Shown here: piece after piece, positions 1 to 9,427 of the stretch
Position numbering within the stretch: position 1 is the first letter of the stretch
Layout: each line of letters opens with the position of its first letter
Source: a virus
Strand: one strand, 5' to 3'
DNA length: 21,949 nucleotides
IMG/VR virus record: IMGVR_UViG_3300025647_000320
Span: 1 to 21,949 of that record
The notes under the pieces: generated by a model
Told to the model about the DNA's origin: nothing
The model's input: only the letters and a program-made list of their open reading frames with translations
The model's database searches: none
Program-made: the position numbers and the translations under genes

Positions 1-3000
1 TTGATAATCTTAACGCACAAATAGGCGAACTTTCGTCTTTGAGAGACGAAAATTATCCTCAATCTGATGAAGAACCTTATTTCTTTGCAAAAAGATTGGT
101 TGAGTCTCGCGGTCTTGTGGTGCCCGACTTCTTTACGGACGGAGATTTAATCAATTATCTTTTACAAAAAGATGACAATGAGATTTTCGAACAGAACATA
201 TCCGATGTGAAGAACAGAATCTATCACAATATTTACAATAATTTAACTTATATCCTCAAGTCAAAAGGAACCGAGAAATCCTTCCGCAATCTTCTTCGAT
301 GTTTTGGTATTGATTCCGAAGTTGTTCGATTGAGCCTTTATGCAGACGATGGCACCTATGTTATCCAAGAAAACTACGAGGACACATCAATCGAGAAAAA
401 GTTTCTCAATCTTAACAACAGAGACAACTTTGAAGGAACGATATACAACGTATCGTCCTCGGATACAAACTTTACATACATTTCCTCATCCGAAGGTTCC
501 CAAGAAGAACATACCGCCATGACGGTTGAATGCGAAACCTTCTTTCCTTTTAAATTAACAAGAAGAGATGATGGTTATTTTGAAACAACGTTTTTGACAT
601 CGTCTATTTATGGTTTCCATAGAGCACTCACGTCATCAGCTAGCGATTACACTTGGCACTCAGATGATACTGACATTCAAGTATATGCCGTGCGAAATGA
701 ACGTGAGGGCAAGGATGGTTACTTTGTATTGACATCATCTCTTGGATTCGAGATCACTTCATCAACATACTTCAATTTGTACGACAATAACAAATGGAAC
801 TTTGCTGTTCGTGTTCGTAACGAAAAGTATCCGTATACATCAGGACTGTCAGGATCAACAGGCGCTGATTATTTGGTTGAGTTCGTTGGTTATAATTCAA
901 TTGGAAACTACGTACAAAATAATTTTTCTTTGTCCTCGAGCATTTCCAATGCGATTGGAAAGCAATTGCTATGCAACAGCAAGCGACTTTACGCTGGAGC
1001 TCACCGAACAAACTTCACCGGATCGACACTTTTAAAATCTGATGTCCTTGTGTCCGATGTTAAATTCTGGCAATCTTATCTTGATGACGAGACCATCAAG
1101 CTTCATTCATATAATCCCGACAACGTCGGCACCAAGACGCCATTCCGGCCCGACAATGTGAACACGGGCATCGAGAATCTTGAGCTAACAGATCTTGAGA
1201 CGCTCGCTCTTCACTGGCGCATGGACACACAGACAACCTCTGACTCAAGCGGAGAGTTCACTGGCTTTGACTTTGCTTCTGGTTCTACCGAGAACGCTTC
1301 CCGAAACTCATGGCTCGGTGGCGTCACTGGCCATAAGTATCCATTCAGAGGCGAAGGTTTTGTCACATCCTCTGCAAAAGCTTTCGACAAACGCTTCATA
1401 TATTCAGCGAAGCAACGAAAGTTCGGAGTTCTTATGTCGTCTGATGGTGTTACGATCAAGAACGATGCCAACACTCTGTTATTCACCGATGACGATGTAA
1501 GCGACAACTTCTACGCTTTTGAGAAGTCATACTCGGGCGTAATCTCCGAGGAGATGTTAAAATTATTTGCTTCTCTTGTTGAGTTCAATGATCTCGTTGG
1601 TCAGCCAATCGACGGCTACAAGCGCTCATACAAAGAGTTGGAGAAGCTTTCTCGATTGTTCTTCGAAAAGGTCGAGAACAGAATCGAGCCCGAAAAGTTC
1701 TTTGATTTCTATCGCTGGATTGACAACTCAATCATGTTCGCTCTTAAGCAACTTTTCCCAGCGTCAGCGAAATACTCGGACACATCAAGGAACATCATCG
1801 AAAGCCATCTTCTTGAAAGGAACAAATACGATAGAAAGTTCCCATTGCTTGTTGATGTAACAGCAACCGAAGGTTATGCCAAAGGTATAAGCGAACTTCT
1901 TTATAATTGGAAGTTTGGACATGCACCAGTACCTCAAAACTTTGCGACTTCATTAAAATTTGGTAAGACATCCTCTGCGGCAAGATTAATTGATTCTAGC
2001 ACACCTTCATATCCAACAACCGGCGGCTTTTCGTTAGCTGCGTGGATAAAAGTTGAAGATTTTGGAGGCAATGCTGTAATTTATACGGCGCAAAATAGCA
2101 GTAGCCAAACTTCGATTTTATTTTTTGTTAATGAAAACGCACTGAGTTTTCAAGCCACAGACCCTTCTGGAAACGCAAATGTTTATCAGTATTCGATTAC
2201 AGGCATTGTTGACTGGAATAATTGGAATTATGTCGCTGTTTCTTGGGACGGTAATTTTGCTAATGATGCGGAATTTTATTTGAATGGCGTCACAAGCATT
2301 GCTCCAACTACTATAACCAAGCTTGGTTCTGGAACAACTCTAAGAGATATCGATAAAATTATAATTGGAGATCCAAGTATTAGTGAAATTTTTTATGTCT
2401 CTTCTTTAGCTATTTGGAACTCAAGTCTCTCTAGTAACTCTGTTGGCGATCATTATTATTTTGGAGAATTCAATCCAATTGAAAATAATAGACAATATTC
2501 TGATCTGATCTCATATTATAAATTTGGTATCAATGACGCAGCAGGGGCTGTCACTAGTGTTACAGATATTATTTCTGGCTTTGATGTAACTAAAGATGGC
2601 TCTGGGGATTTGGATTATGTTTTAGATTCACCGTATTCCTTTTATGGCATCTCTGAAAATGAAAACTGCAATTGGCAAAAACACAGAAAAGATAGAAAAT
2701 ATACTTATGGAAAATTTGATGCCACGACCGATCGTCAAACCATATTAGATTCCCTAAATAATGGCAATAATGTTAAACATTTAGCGAAGATAACCAAAGA
2801 TGGTACAATCTATGCGGGTAGCACCTATGCGTTAAGAAACTTTACGAATTTAAGCAAGTTTTCGGTAGAAATGGATAAGAATTACCATGGTGGTACAAAT
2901 TACTCCGAGAACAAGAATCGAGACGCTGTTTGGGATGCGACATACGTCCAAGGCCCCGTGTCCACTGATTATCCAAAAGGTATCCCTCAAAATGTCCTTG

Positions 3001-5141
3001 CTGTCGGATTGGGCGAAGGCCAAGGCACGGAAGCCTTTATTGATTGCGTTGATGTCGAGAACCCAAATGAAAAACGCAAGTGGAGATTTACAACGGTCTC
3101 TGGTCGCAAGACATCCACTCCAAGTGCCGGCGAAACAGTAGCAAGAACCGCTGCTGAAGATTATCAAGCTATTGTCAAAGGCGAAATAACATGGCCAGCC
3201 AATCTTGTATCAGCCTCGGTAACAACTGGCTATCAGTCCGAGGTTGTATCAAAGTTCAAGCAAGGCGTTGTAATTACAAATCTTCACTCTGATACATATG
3301 CTCCGGGCAACGAGATCGGAATGCAGGGCCCGTTCACCGAGGCTTGGGTTGGAGGCCACCAATCACGCCATGTTAATTTGAATAGAGATAAAGGCTCCGG
3401 CGGTTTAGTATCACAGACAAATGCTACCGCCGTAATTACAATAGCCGATCTTCCTAATCCTGGAGACACAATAACTTTTGGAGACGGCGTAACTGGTCCT
3501 ACTGTTTTTACATATTCATTGTTTTCAAACATGGGGGACAACATTTTAAGAGGTGCAACCGCCGCAGCTACAAGAACCAGCACTAAGTCCAAATTAGAGG
3601 CCCGCTTCAATGTTAATGTCAATATAAACGGTGATGATCTTGAAATAACAAATAATAATGCTGGCCCAGTAGGTAATGTAACGTTAAGCGAAACTTTTAC
3701 ATCTGCCAATAATACAGTCAGTGGATTTACTGGTGGTGAGAATATCTATGGAACAACAAACAATCTTGATGATCAATATTCTCGTGAAGAAGGCTGGAGA
3801 CTGCTTTTAAAAGAATGTTCAGATGCCGCTTGGTATAGTGGATCAATTGAAGGTGCCAACGATGGTGCCATGGGTTTCGTTGGTCCCGACTACGGTGGCC
3901 CTTATCCCGATACATCTCGCAAGTACGCTGTGCATTATCGTGAAGAGCGAGCCAAGCGTCCCGTCAATGTCAAGAACATTCAAACAACAACGTCGTCCGT
4001 TCGTGCTGGAAACTTTACAGAGAACTACGAAGTCTTCAATACCACCGGTCGTCTTGAGAATAGACGAGGAGCAACATTGACAACAGCGAGCGTTTTGTCT
4101 CCATTTTATGATGGGCTTCCGCAAACAACTCAAGAAGCATCTTTGATCGGCACAACAGTGCCTACAAAAGCCACGGCAATTTTGGAATTTCCAACAAATC
4201 CCTCGGCCAGTGATACAATAACGATTGCTGATGGTGTAAACGAACCGATCACTTATGAATTTGTAAGCTTGGTGGCAACAGGCAATCAGATACATATTCA
4301 AGGATCAGCACCCGAGACCGCTCTTGAACTACAAGCAGCAATCGAATCTGACTTTAATATCTCTATGCCGATTGGCTTTTCTTCAACAATCACATTGACT
4401 AATAACAATTTAATTGGACAGAGAGCCAATGTTAGTCTATCAGCGTCTTTTACGCCGATTGAAAATTCCATTACAGATTTTTCTGGTGCCTTCGGCGGCG
4501 GGAATCTGGCCATCAATTTCAATGGAAACAACCGTATTCCTCAAGAAATTAGAGATCAACAAGTATATGATCCCAATGTTCGATCAAACTCAATTATTGC
4601 AACTCGCTTTTCTGCTCCCGGCGGCTTTGAGACAATGTCCGAGGTTTACCTTGATGTTCCATCAAAAGAATACTCTGCGTATAACGCCATGCCATTTAGA
4701 AACCTGATGGTTCGAGGCTCGGGCTCCGGTGAGGACGGTACAATTCGCTTGAACGACATTCACGGAAACCGCTTCGGTCTTCAAACACATCTCCGACGAC
4801 ATGCCGGTCAATTTGGTTATGACTCTGCTGTGGGTTCCGAGACAACAGAGACTAATTATGTAACAACAGGAAGCTTTCACAAGATTAATAGAAATCGCTT
4901 GATTCACCTTGGAAACGAAACCAAAGCCGATTATACGGCAGTTACTTCTTCGCAATACGACAATGGCTTCGTGACACACCAGATTCCAAGATCGGATTAT
5001 CAGAACTCATGGATCACATCGTCACTGGCCGGAGATAGAATTAACGAAAGGTTCTATGGCTTCGCACCTGAAAATGGATTTGTTTCTTCATCAACAGATG
5101 GAATACGCAACGCTTACAATTGGAAATTGAAAAGAGATTGA
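1..5141 (+). CDS. Giant virion structural protein with LamG-like domains (5' end outside window)
   Basis: The reading frame is open to the left edge: codons from base 3 read DNLNAQIGELSSLRDENYPQ, so the TTG at 39 is not the start and the gene begins outside. More than 1710 residues are visible, ending in TGA at 5139-5141. The motif YNNLTYILKSKGTEKSFRNL (bases about 240-300), followed by CFGI, resembles a segment I recall from large marine phage structural proteins. A LamG/concanavalin-like region lies at about 520-1110 and a clear LamG jelly-roll at about 1941-2620. Two related beta domains lie at 3423-3743 and 4170-4502. The motif GPFTEAWVGGHQSRHVNLN (about 3330-3380) is also typical of these proteins. 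There are no transmembrane segments, and Ser/Thr runs (TSS, SSS) are frequent. The next gene starts one base after the stop, so it is co-transcribed with other structural genes. Role as virion surface, tail or baseplate protein is inferred; the exact position in the particle is unknown. Confidence 0.8.
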   Translation, partial: DNLNAQIGELSSLRDENYPQSDEEPYFFAKRLVESRGLVVPDFFTDGDLINYLLQKDDNEIFEQNISDVKNRIYHNIYNNLTYILKSKGTEKSFRNLLRCFGIDSEVVRLSLYADDGTYVIQENYEDTSIEKKFLNLNNRDNFEGTIYNVSSSDTNFTYISSSEGSQEEHTAMTVECETFFPFKLTRRDDGYFETTFLTSSIYGFHRALTSSASDYTWHSDDTDIQVYAVRNEREGKDGYFVLTSSLGFEITSSTYFNLYDNNKWNFAVRVRNEKYPYTSGLSGSTGADYLVEFVGYNSIGNYVQNNFSLSSSISNAIGKQLLCNSKRLYAGAHRTNFTGSTLLKSDVLVSDVKFWQSYLDDETIKLHSYNPDNVGTKTPFRPDNVNTGIENLELTDLETLALHWRMDTQTTSDSSGEFTGFDFASGSTENASRNSWLGGVTGHKYPFRGEGFVTSSAKAFDKRFIYSAKQRKFGVLMSSDGVTIKNDANTLLFTDDDVSDNFYAFEKSYSGVISEEMLKLFASLVEFNDLVGQPIDGYKRSYKELEKLSRLFFEKVENRIEPEKFFDFYRWIDNSIMFALKQLFPASAKYSDTSRNIIESHLLERNKYDRKFPLLVDVTATEGYAKGISELLYNWKFGHAPVPQNFATSLKFGKTSSAARLIDSSTPSYPTTGGFSLAAWIKVEDFGGNAVIYTAQNSSSQTSILFFVNENALSFQATDPSGNANVYQYSITGIVDWNNWNYVAVSWDGNFANDAEFYLNGVTSIAPTTITKLGSGTTLRDIDKIIIGDPSISEIFYVSSLAIWNSSLSSNSVGDHYYFGEFNPIENNRQYSDLISYYKFGINDAAGAVTSVTDIISGFDVTKDGSGDLDYVLDSPYSFYGISENENCNWQKHRKDRKYTYGKFDATTDRQTILDSLNNGNNVKHLAKITKDGTIYAGSTYALRNFTNLSKFSVEMDKNYHGGTNYSENKNRDAVWDATYVQGPVSTDYPKGIPQNVLAVGLGEGQGTEAFIDCVDVENPNEKRKWRFTTVSGRKTSTPSAGETVARTAAEDYQAIVKGEITWPANLVSASVTTGYQSEVVSKFKQGVVITNLHSDTYAPGNEIGMQGPFTEAWVGGHQSRHVNLNRDKGSGGLVSQTNATAVITIADLPNPGDTITFGDGVTGPTVFTYSLFSNMGDNILRGATAAATRTSTKSKLEARFNVNVNINGDDLEITNNNAGPVGNVTLSETFTSANNTVSGFTGGENIYGTTNNLDDQYSREEGWRLLLKECSDAAWYSGSIEGANDGAMGFVGPDYGGPYPDTSRKYAVHYREERAKRPVNVKNIQTTTSSVRAGNFTENYEVFNTTGRLENRRGATLTTASVLSPFYDGLPQTTQEASLIGTTVPTKATAILEFPTNPSASDTITIADGVNEPITYEFVSLVATGNQIHIQGSAPETALELQAAIESDFNISMPIGFSSTITLTNNNLIGQRANVSLSASFTPIENSITDFSGAFGGGNLAINFNGNNRIPQEIRDQQVYDPNVRSNSIIATRFSAPGGFETMSEVYLDVPSKEYSAYNAMPFRNLMVRGSGSGEDGTIRLNDIHGNRFGLQTHLRRHAGQFGYDSAVGSETTETNYVTTGSFHKINRNRLIHLGNETKADYTAVTSSQYDNGFVTHQIPRSDYQNSWITSSLAGDRINERFYGFAPENGFVSSSTDGIRNAYNWKLKRD
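520..1110 (+). other. N-terminal LamG/ConA-like domain within the giant structural protein
   Basis: The segment has the alternating-strand pattern of a laminin-G/concanavalin-like sandwich: a start at MTVECETFFPF, then FLTSSIYGFH, a central NKWNFAVRVRNE strand like the 'W-n-hvavv' strand of LamG folds, and a late strand leading to VSDVKFWQSYLDDETIKLH, which matches the usual closing 'i.d.riw...ls..ei..l' element. Such domains bind glycans or act as structural beta sandwiches in phage tails. The assignment rests on pattern recognition only. Confidence 0.5.
1941..2620 (+). other. LamG jelly-roll domain, AT-rich inserted module
   Basis: The translation shows the standard LamG_3 order: SLKFG...S (first strand), FSLAAWIKVED, a strand ending in ILFFVNENALSF, then DWNNWNYVAVSWDGN (the hallmark W-n-yvAvswdg strand), AEFYLNGV, KIIIGDPS and IFYVSSLAIWNSSLSSNSV, which matches the closing 'dvaiwn.aLs..ev' element. 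These domains bind carbohydrates or serve as surface sandwiches. Base composition here is far more AT-rich than in the flanking parts of the same gene, which suggests it was acquired separately. Confidence 0.8.
3423..3743 (+). repeat. Beta-domain repeat A (about 107 aa) in the giant structural protein
   Basis: The domain starts ATAVITIADLPNPGDTITFG, continues with a TVFTYSLFSN strand, a GATAAAT...LEARFN helix-like piece, DDLEITNNNAGPVGNVTLSE, and ends VSGFTGGEN. The same layout recurs at 4170-4502. This resembles the 'ATATITV...GDT.T..DG...F.F......A.....I........VT.T....G..GN..I' domains scattered through tail proteins of marine phages. The copies are alignable only at protein level. Confidence 0.7.
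4170..4502 (+). repeat. Beta-domain repeat B (about 111 aa) in the giant structural protein
   Basis: This is the second copy of the domain at 3423-3743. It opens ATAILEFPTNPSASDTITIA, has ITYEFVSLVATGNQIHI, a helix-like ETALELQAAIESDFN, then STITLTNNNLIGQRANVSLS, and ends SITDFSGAFGGG. The N-terminal ATAxxxxxxxPxxxDTITxxDGV and the NNNxxGxxxNVxLSxxF signatures are shared with copy A, while the intervening residues have diverged. Confidence 0.7.
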
Positions 5142-5142
5142 T

Positions 5143-8100
5143 ATGACTACAAAAGATTATTTTGGTTTAAACATTAGAGTTTATGATGCCATTGAGGGTG
5201 ACTCTGGCTCATTTGGTCAAACTAATACTCTTGGCTTCGATGAGAGCACCAAAGATACCTACTGGTATAACTACGGTGGCTTGGCGGATGATTCTACAGA
5301 TACACTCTCTAGTTTGAATCTTCATCGCAATGGTCCTTACGGATTTCCTATCTTCAAGCAAATAAGAATAAGTGACAATCATCTTTCGAGGTACCACAAA
5401 AAGAACAACATAATGACGGTCTGCCTGCCGGGACAACAACGAGAAATTACCGTCAATGGCAAGAATCTATTAATAGAGGAAAGATTCGGAAACATCGAGA
5501 GATTCATTGAGCCTCCTTTGGTTACTTGCTATTATCCTATCAACATAAATCTCGGCCAATACGTTGGATCCGACGACCAGAAGTATTTGGAGAAGTTCGG
5601 ATTGTCATTCGATTACTCAAATAACATCACGTATTTCTCCGATGCTAGGCTTAACGAGATCCTTGAGCTTGGTGAACTTGACGATGATGTATACGAAAAG
5701 ATCAAAGAACTTTATCTTAACGGCGCCCTTGAGTCTCCAAACAGCGAGATCTCGTACTTTGAATTTTTGAGATACCAACAGACAATCTTTCCAAGACAAG
5801 AGAATGCTTTTAAATCTTATGTACGAACAAGACCAAATTACAACAACACTTTCTGGAGAGACGCAAGATCTAATAGGATTGCATATCAAGATAATGGTTT
5901 TGGTTACACAACTTATGAAAGTATATGGAACCTAGACGGAGATACTAATTTTACTACTAGGTCAGGCTCTAATGGATCGAATCCGGGCTTTGATACTTCT
6001 TCCGTAGAAGGGTGGAAATACACAGATTATGGTGAATTTATCAGGCCCACTTCTGGTGACATACCTTTTAATGGAATTCTTTTAAATAATTATAATCACT
6101 TCCAAAGACGATATTCTGATCAGATGGTAACGGCGTCTTATATAGATTCTTTGCGTAATGTTGCCCCTGTATACGCACGACGCCATACAATTCATGAAGC
6201 ATCTGGTGCAACAAGCAACTTTGATGTGGGCTGGATTGCTCTGTCTTCTTCTGTTGTAAATCCGTTCAGTTCTTATGCAACACAAATTTTAAACAGCGAA
6301 TCGATGGGCCCAATTTATCAAGGTGATGCTGTTTGGGAAGCTGGTCGCTTCGCAGGTAAGAATCCTGCATACGATACCTATGGAGCTTTCTTTGATGATC
6401 TTCGTGGGCTTGGCAAAGACTTCTCAACTGTGCCAGAATACAGAATGAGCGATTTTGTTGATAAGTATCTTGAAAGCGGATCTCTTGTTAAAATCGACGA
6501 GATCTTCAAAATGGAGGGCGGCCTTGAAGGCTCTGCCGATTCGTCCGAGGGAACATTTTATAAAACTTACTCGACAACCGATTTCATGAGGCATTTTGCT
6601 GAAATCAAAGAAGACCACGAAGGATTTACCGATCCGTCATTGATTACCTTAAAATGCAAAGCTTTAAAGAAGTTCTTGGCTTACGATGGTTTCTATCCGG
6701 CAGAAAGAACAGTCACATTGGCTGAGCAATTCGATGCTGCCTACGGCGAGAGAATAAAGCAATACGCTAGTGAAAATGATTACAATTATTCGAAACAATA
6801 TGTATATGACTCTTTGTTTGCGCCCGGTGTTCTTTACAACACAATGAAGTCTGGTATCGCTGTTGACTATCCTATTGTTTCGAACACAACTTTTGAAAGA
6901 ACTGAAACATCAAATGGTTACTTGATAAAATCCAACTTTGATAGAAGAATACAATTTGAATCATTGGTTGATCCAAACAATTATCTCAATGGCATAACAT
7001 TTAGAAACAATTCTCCCGAAAACACAGCCTATGACGGCTATGATAAGACCACCTACTTTAGAAGAAGAAACGCTGCGCCTCTTTACTACAAAATGGCGAA
7101 CAACTTTTTTGCTGAATCAATTGATTTCTTTCTTAAGAACGGGCAATTGACAACTCTCTATTCCCTTCCCCAAGGTAGTGATAACTTCGGAAACTTCATT
7201 GCGGGCCAAACTTATGGAATGAGAGTGTTTATGAACATCGATTCAGATACAGCTTTTGCTTTATACACAGGAAATACTGCGTCATTCCAACCGCCTCAAA
7301 TGACGGTTACCGGAACCAACGGCGTTGATTTTGAATTGTATTCTCGCCCATCTGCTTTTGGTCCACCGGTTGCAGGAGGAAAAGAACAACATCAGTTTAC
7401 ATTTAGGGTCAAATATGACTTTTTCGATCCCGGACTTGACGACCTATTGTTAACAATAGATTCCGATCAGTACTATATATCCGTCTTGCCATCACCGTCG
7501 GCATCTCAAGATTTTGATTCAAGCACGCCACCAACCGCTAGTTTGCGTGAGGATTATGGCTCTCATGGAGGCATCGCTGGTGCCGCAGGCGACTTAAAGA
7601 CTATTTTGGAAAACGAATTGAGCGGGACATTCGATTTTACAACTTTATATGTGAATATTATTGATGGCTCTTACTATTTCAAAATGACAAGCAAAATCGA
7701 TTCAGGTGTATCATTTATAGATGTTTCTAGTAGTTTTGAATCTAGTGAAATAGTTGTCTCCACATCTTCTCTTAGTGATTCAGAAAACACTCACTTCGAT
7801 TCTCGTGATGGCTTTAATCCATGCTACACTCCGCCTTATTACTACGGTCAATGCTGGGTCGATATGGTTTTCAAACCAACTGAGACAAAGAAATACACAA
7901 TCTCTGAAATTATCAATGAAACCACATCATCGGCTATAAGATTTGACTCGCAAGTATTTCAAACAACATATTCGGACTTTAACTTCGGTCCTATAAGTCT
8001 TGTCACATCTTCATTCGAAAATGATGACGCAGATTTAATCCCAGAAGCCCAAGATTTCTTTAACAATGATTACGCACAGGCATGCTTGTCTAACACTTAT

Positions 8101-9423
8101 CTGAATATTAACTCGAATCAGCTTTATTCAAGTTTGAATTTATTCGGCCGTGCTGTTAAGCAAGATCAGTTTATTGAAGGCGGCACCAAGAGAATTACAA
8201 CGTTCTCAACAACAGAATTATCAGATCCAAATGCTCGCTGGGTTATTCAGCCTAAATTTGAAACTCCAATGCCAACATTCAGAAGAGCAGACCTTGAATC
8301 AACAAACGGCTTTATTCCAACAACATCCTCGGTTAATCAAGCCAACGGCCAAACACCTCGTGGTATGTGGCACCAATACGGCGTGTTTGCTAAAGATGGT
8401 CATGGCGTCGACATTGGCGTAATGGACATTCCAAACAATTGGTTGCGTGAATACGATCTATTAGCGCCTGGTTCAATCACAAATGGTCAAAAGATGAGAT
8501 CTCTTCGAACCGCTCTCGGATTTACCAACGAAGATACAATTCTTGGAAAAACAAGAATATCAAAAAGAGTCCGAGAAGCCGTCGTTGCCATTCCTTATGT
8601 CGAGGAAAACACAATTAAAAAGTTTTTCCAAATCAAGGACAATAACTTCCAAGCGGCTCTCAATTATTTCAAAGCTGGTGATCTTGTAACTCAAGGTATT
8701 GACCCAAGTTCTGTGGGTCTTGTCAATCAAGATTTCTGGGCTGCAAAGACAAGCCGATCTGTCATTGATCAAATCGTTAAAATGAAGCGTTATGTTTTAC
8801 CTCCGGTCTTCGACGCAATAACCTACGACGAGGTCACTCCTGTTGCAATGTATATCTTTGAGTTCGAACACACATTTGATGCTCAAGATATTCTTGATAT
8901 TTGGCAGAACTTGCCTCCAAAAATTGGCGAATCATTCGAGACAGCCGAAGCTTCTATTTCACATCCTTTGTTGGCCAACGAACTTATGGGCGGTGGTGAT
9001 GGTGATGATGACTCAAGAACCGGCACATCTCTTCCCGATACTGTTCGTTGGATGGTATTCAAAGTTAAACAAAAAGCAAAGACGAACTATTACAGCAAGA
9101 TTGCTTCGAACTCTAATTCATTCGCCTCTGACTTTGATACTAGCGAAGACCCAGTAACATACAATTGGCCTTACGATTTCTTTTCATTAGTAGAACTAAT
9201 TAAGATTGATGCCGAAATCGAGTTCTCAGACATAGATTACGACGTTAATGTGGAAGCGCAAGATCCAAGTGAATCAAGTGGTGACACAACTTCTGCCGCT
9301 GTCGGAAGGAGAAAGAGAATTAAGCTCAAAGCCAAGCGACCTATCTCTCGAGAGCAAGCAAAAGAACAAAGTCAATCTTTATCTAAGAAGCGAGTAAAAA
9401 CAAAAAACAAATATAAGAAATAA
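5143..9423 (+). CDS. Giant virion structural protein (1426 aa) with basic C-terminal tail
   Basis: The ATG at 5143 follows the upstream TGA by one base with no strong Shine-Dalgarno, so translational coupling is likely. There is no signal peptide or membrane segment. Several motifs recall conserved marine-phage structural proteins of unknown position: YSRPSAFGPPV (about 7339), CYTPPYYYGQCWVDMVFKPT (about 7822), KRVREAVVAIPYVEENTIKK (about 8563), IFEFEHTFDAQDILDIWQNL (about 8850) and VRWMVFKVKQKAKTNYY (about 9043). A Gly/Asp-rich linker lies near 8990-9020. The last 40 residues (from about 9304) are very basic, beginning GRRKRIKLKAKRP and ending TKNKYKK, and are probably flexible or contact nucleic acid. 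The segment at about 7380-7800 looks like an extra domain. It is a member of the same structural operon as its neighbours. A virion role is well supported; tail or baseplate placement is inference. Confidence 0.75.
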   Translation: MTTKDYFGLNIRVYDAIEGDSGSFGQTNTLGFDESTKDTYWYNYGGLADDSTDTLSSLNLHRNGPYGFPIFKQIRISDNHLSRYHKKNNIMTVCLPGQQREITVNGKNLLIEERFGNIERFIEPPLVTCYYPININLGQYVGSDDQKYLEKFGLSFDYSNNITYFSDARLNEILELGELDDDVYEKIKELYLNGALESPNSEISYFEFLRYQQTIFPRQENAFKSYVRTRPNYNNTFWRDARSNRIAYQDNGFGYTTYESIWNLDGDTNFTTRSGSNGSNPGFDTSSVEGWKYTDYGEFIRPTSGDIPFNGILLNNYNHFQRRYSDQMVTASYIDSLRNVAPVYARRHTIHEASGATSNFDVGWIALSSSVVNPFSSYATQILNSESMGPIYQGDAVWEAGRFAGKNPAYDTYGAFFDDLRGLGKDFSTVPEYRMSDFVDKYLESGSLVKIDEIFKMEGGLEGSADSSEGTFYKTYSTTDFMRHFAEIKEDHEGFTDPSLITLKCKALKKFLAYDGFYPAERTVTLAEQFDAAYGERIKQYASENDYNYSKQYVYDSLFAPGVLYNTMKSGIAVDYPIVSNTTFERTETSNGYLIKSNFDRRIQFESLVDPNNYLNGITFRNNSPENTAYDGYDKTTYFRRRNAAPLYYKMANNFFAESIDFFLKNGQLTTLYSLPQGSDNFGNFIAGQTYGMRVFMNIDSDTAFALYTGNTASFQPPQMTVTGTNGVDFELYSRPSAFGPPVAGGKEQHQFTFRVKYDFFDPGLDDLLLTIDSDQYYISVLPSPSASQDFDSSTPPTASLREDYGSHGGIAGAAGDLKTILENELSGTFDFTTLYVNIIDGSYYFKMTSKIDSGVSFIDVSSSFESSEIVVSTSSLSDSENTHFDSRDGFNPCYTPPYYYGQCWVDMVFKPTETKKYTISEIINETTSSAIRFDSQVFQTTYSDFNFGPISLVTSSFENDDADLIPEAQDFFNNDYAQACLSNTYLNINSNQLYSSLNLFGRAVKQDQFIEGGTKRITTFSTTELSDPNARWVIQPKFETPMPTFRRADLESTNGFIPTTSSVNQANGQTPRGMWHQYGVFAKDGHGVDIGVMDIPNNWLREYDLLAPGSITNGQKMRSLRTALGFTNEDTILGKTRISKRVREAVVAIPYVEENTIKKFFQIKDNNFQAALNYFKAGDLVTQGIDPSSVGLVNQDFWAAKTSRSVIDQIVKMKRYVLPPVFDAITYDEVTPVAMYIFEFEHTFDAQDILDIWQNLPPKIGESFETAEASISHPLLANELMGGGDGDDDSRTGTSLPDTVRWMVFKVKQKAKTNYYSKIASNSNSFASDFDTSEDPVTYNWPYDFFSLVELIKIDAEIEFSDIDYDVNVEAQDPSESSGDTTSAAVGRRKRIKLKAKRPISREQAKEQSQSLSKKRVKTKNKYKK

Positions 9424-9427
9424 ATAA

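Noticed and set aside
39-41. TTG as the start of the first gene
   Set aside because: The frame is open through base 3 with similar protein character, so the true start is outside the window.
3843-4301. Reverse-strand 152-codon open frame within the first gene
   Set aside because: The product is rich in Cys/Arg with no recognisable pattern, there is no ribosome-binding site, and it lies opposite a well-supported gene.
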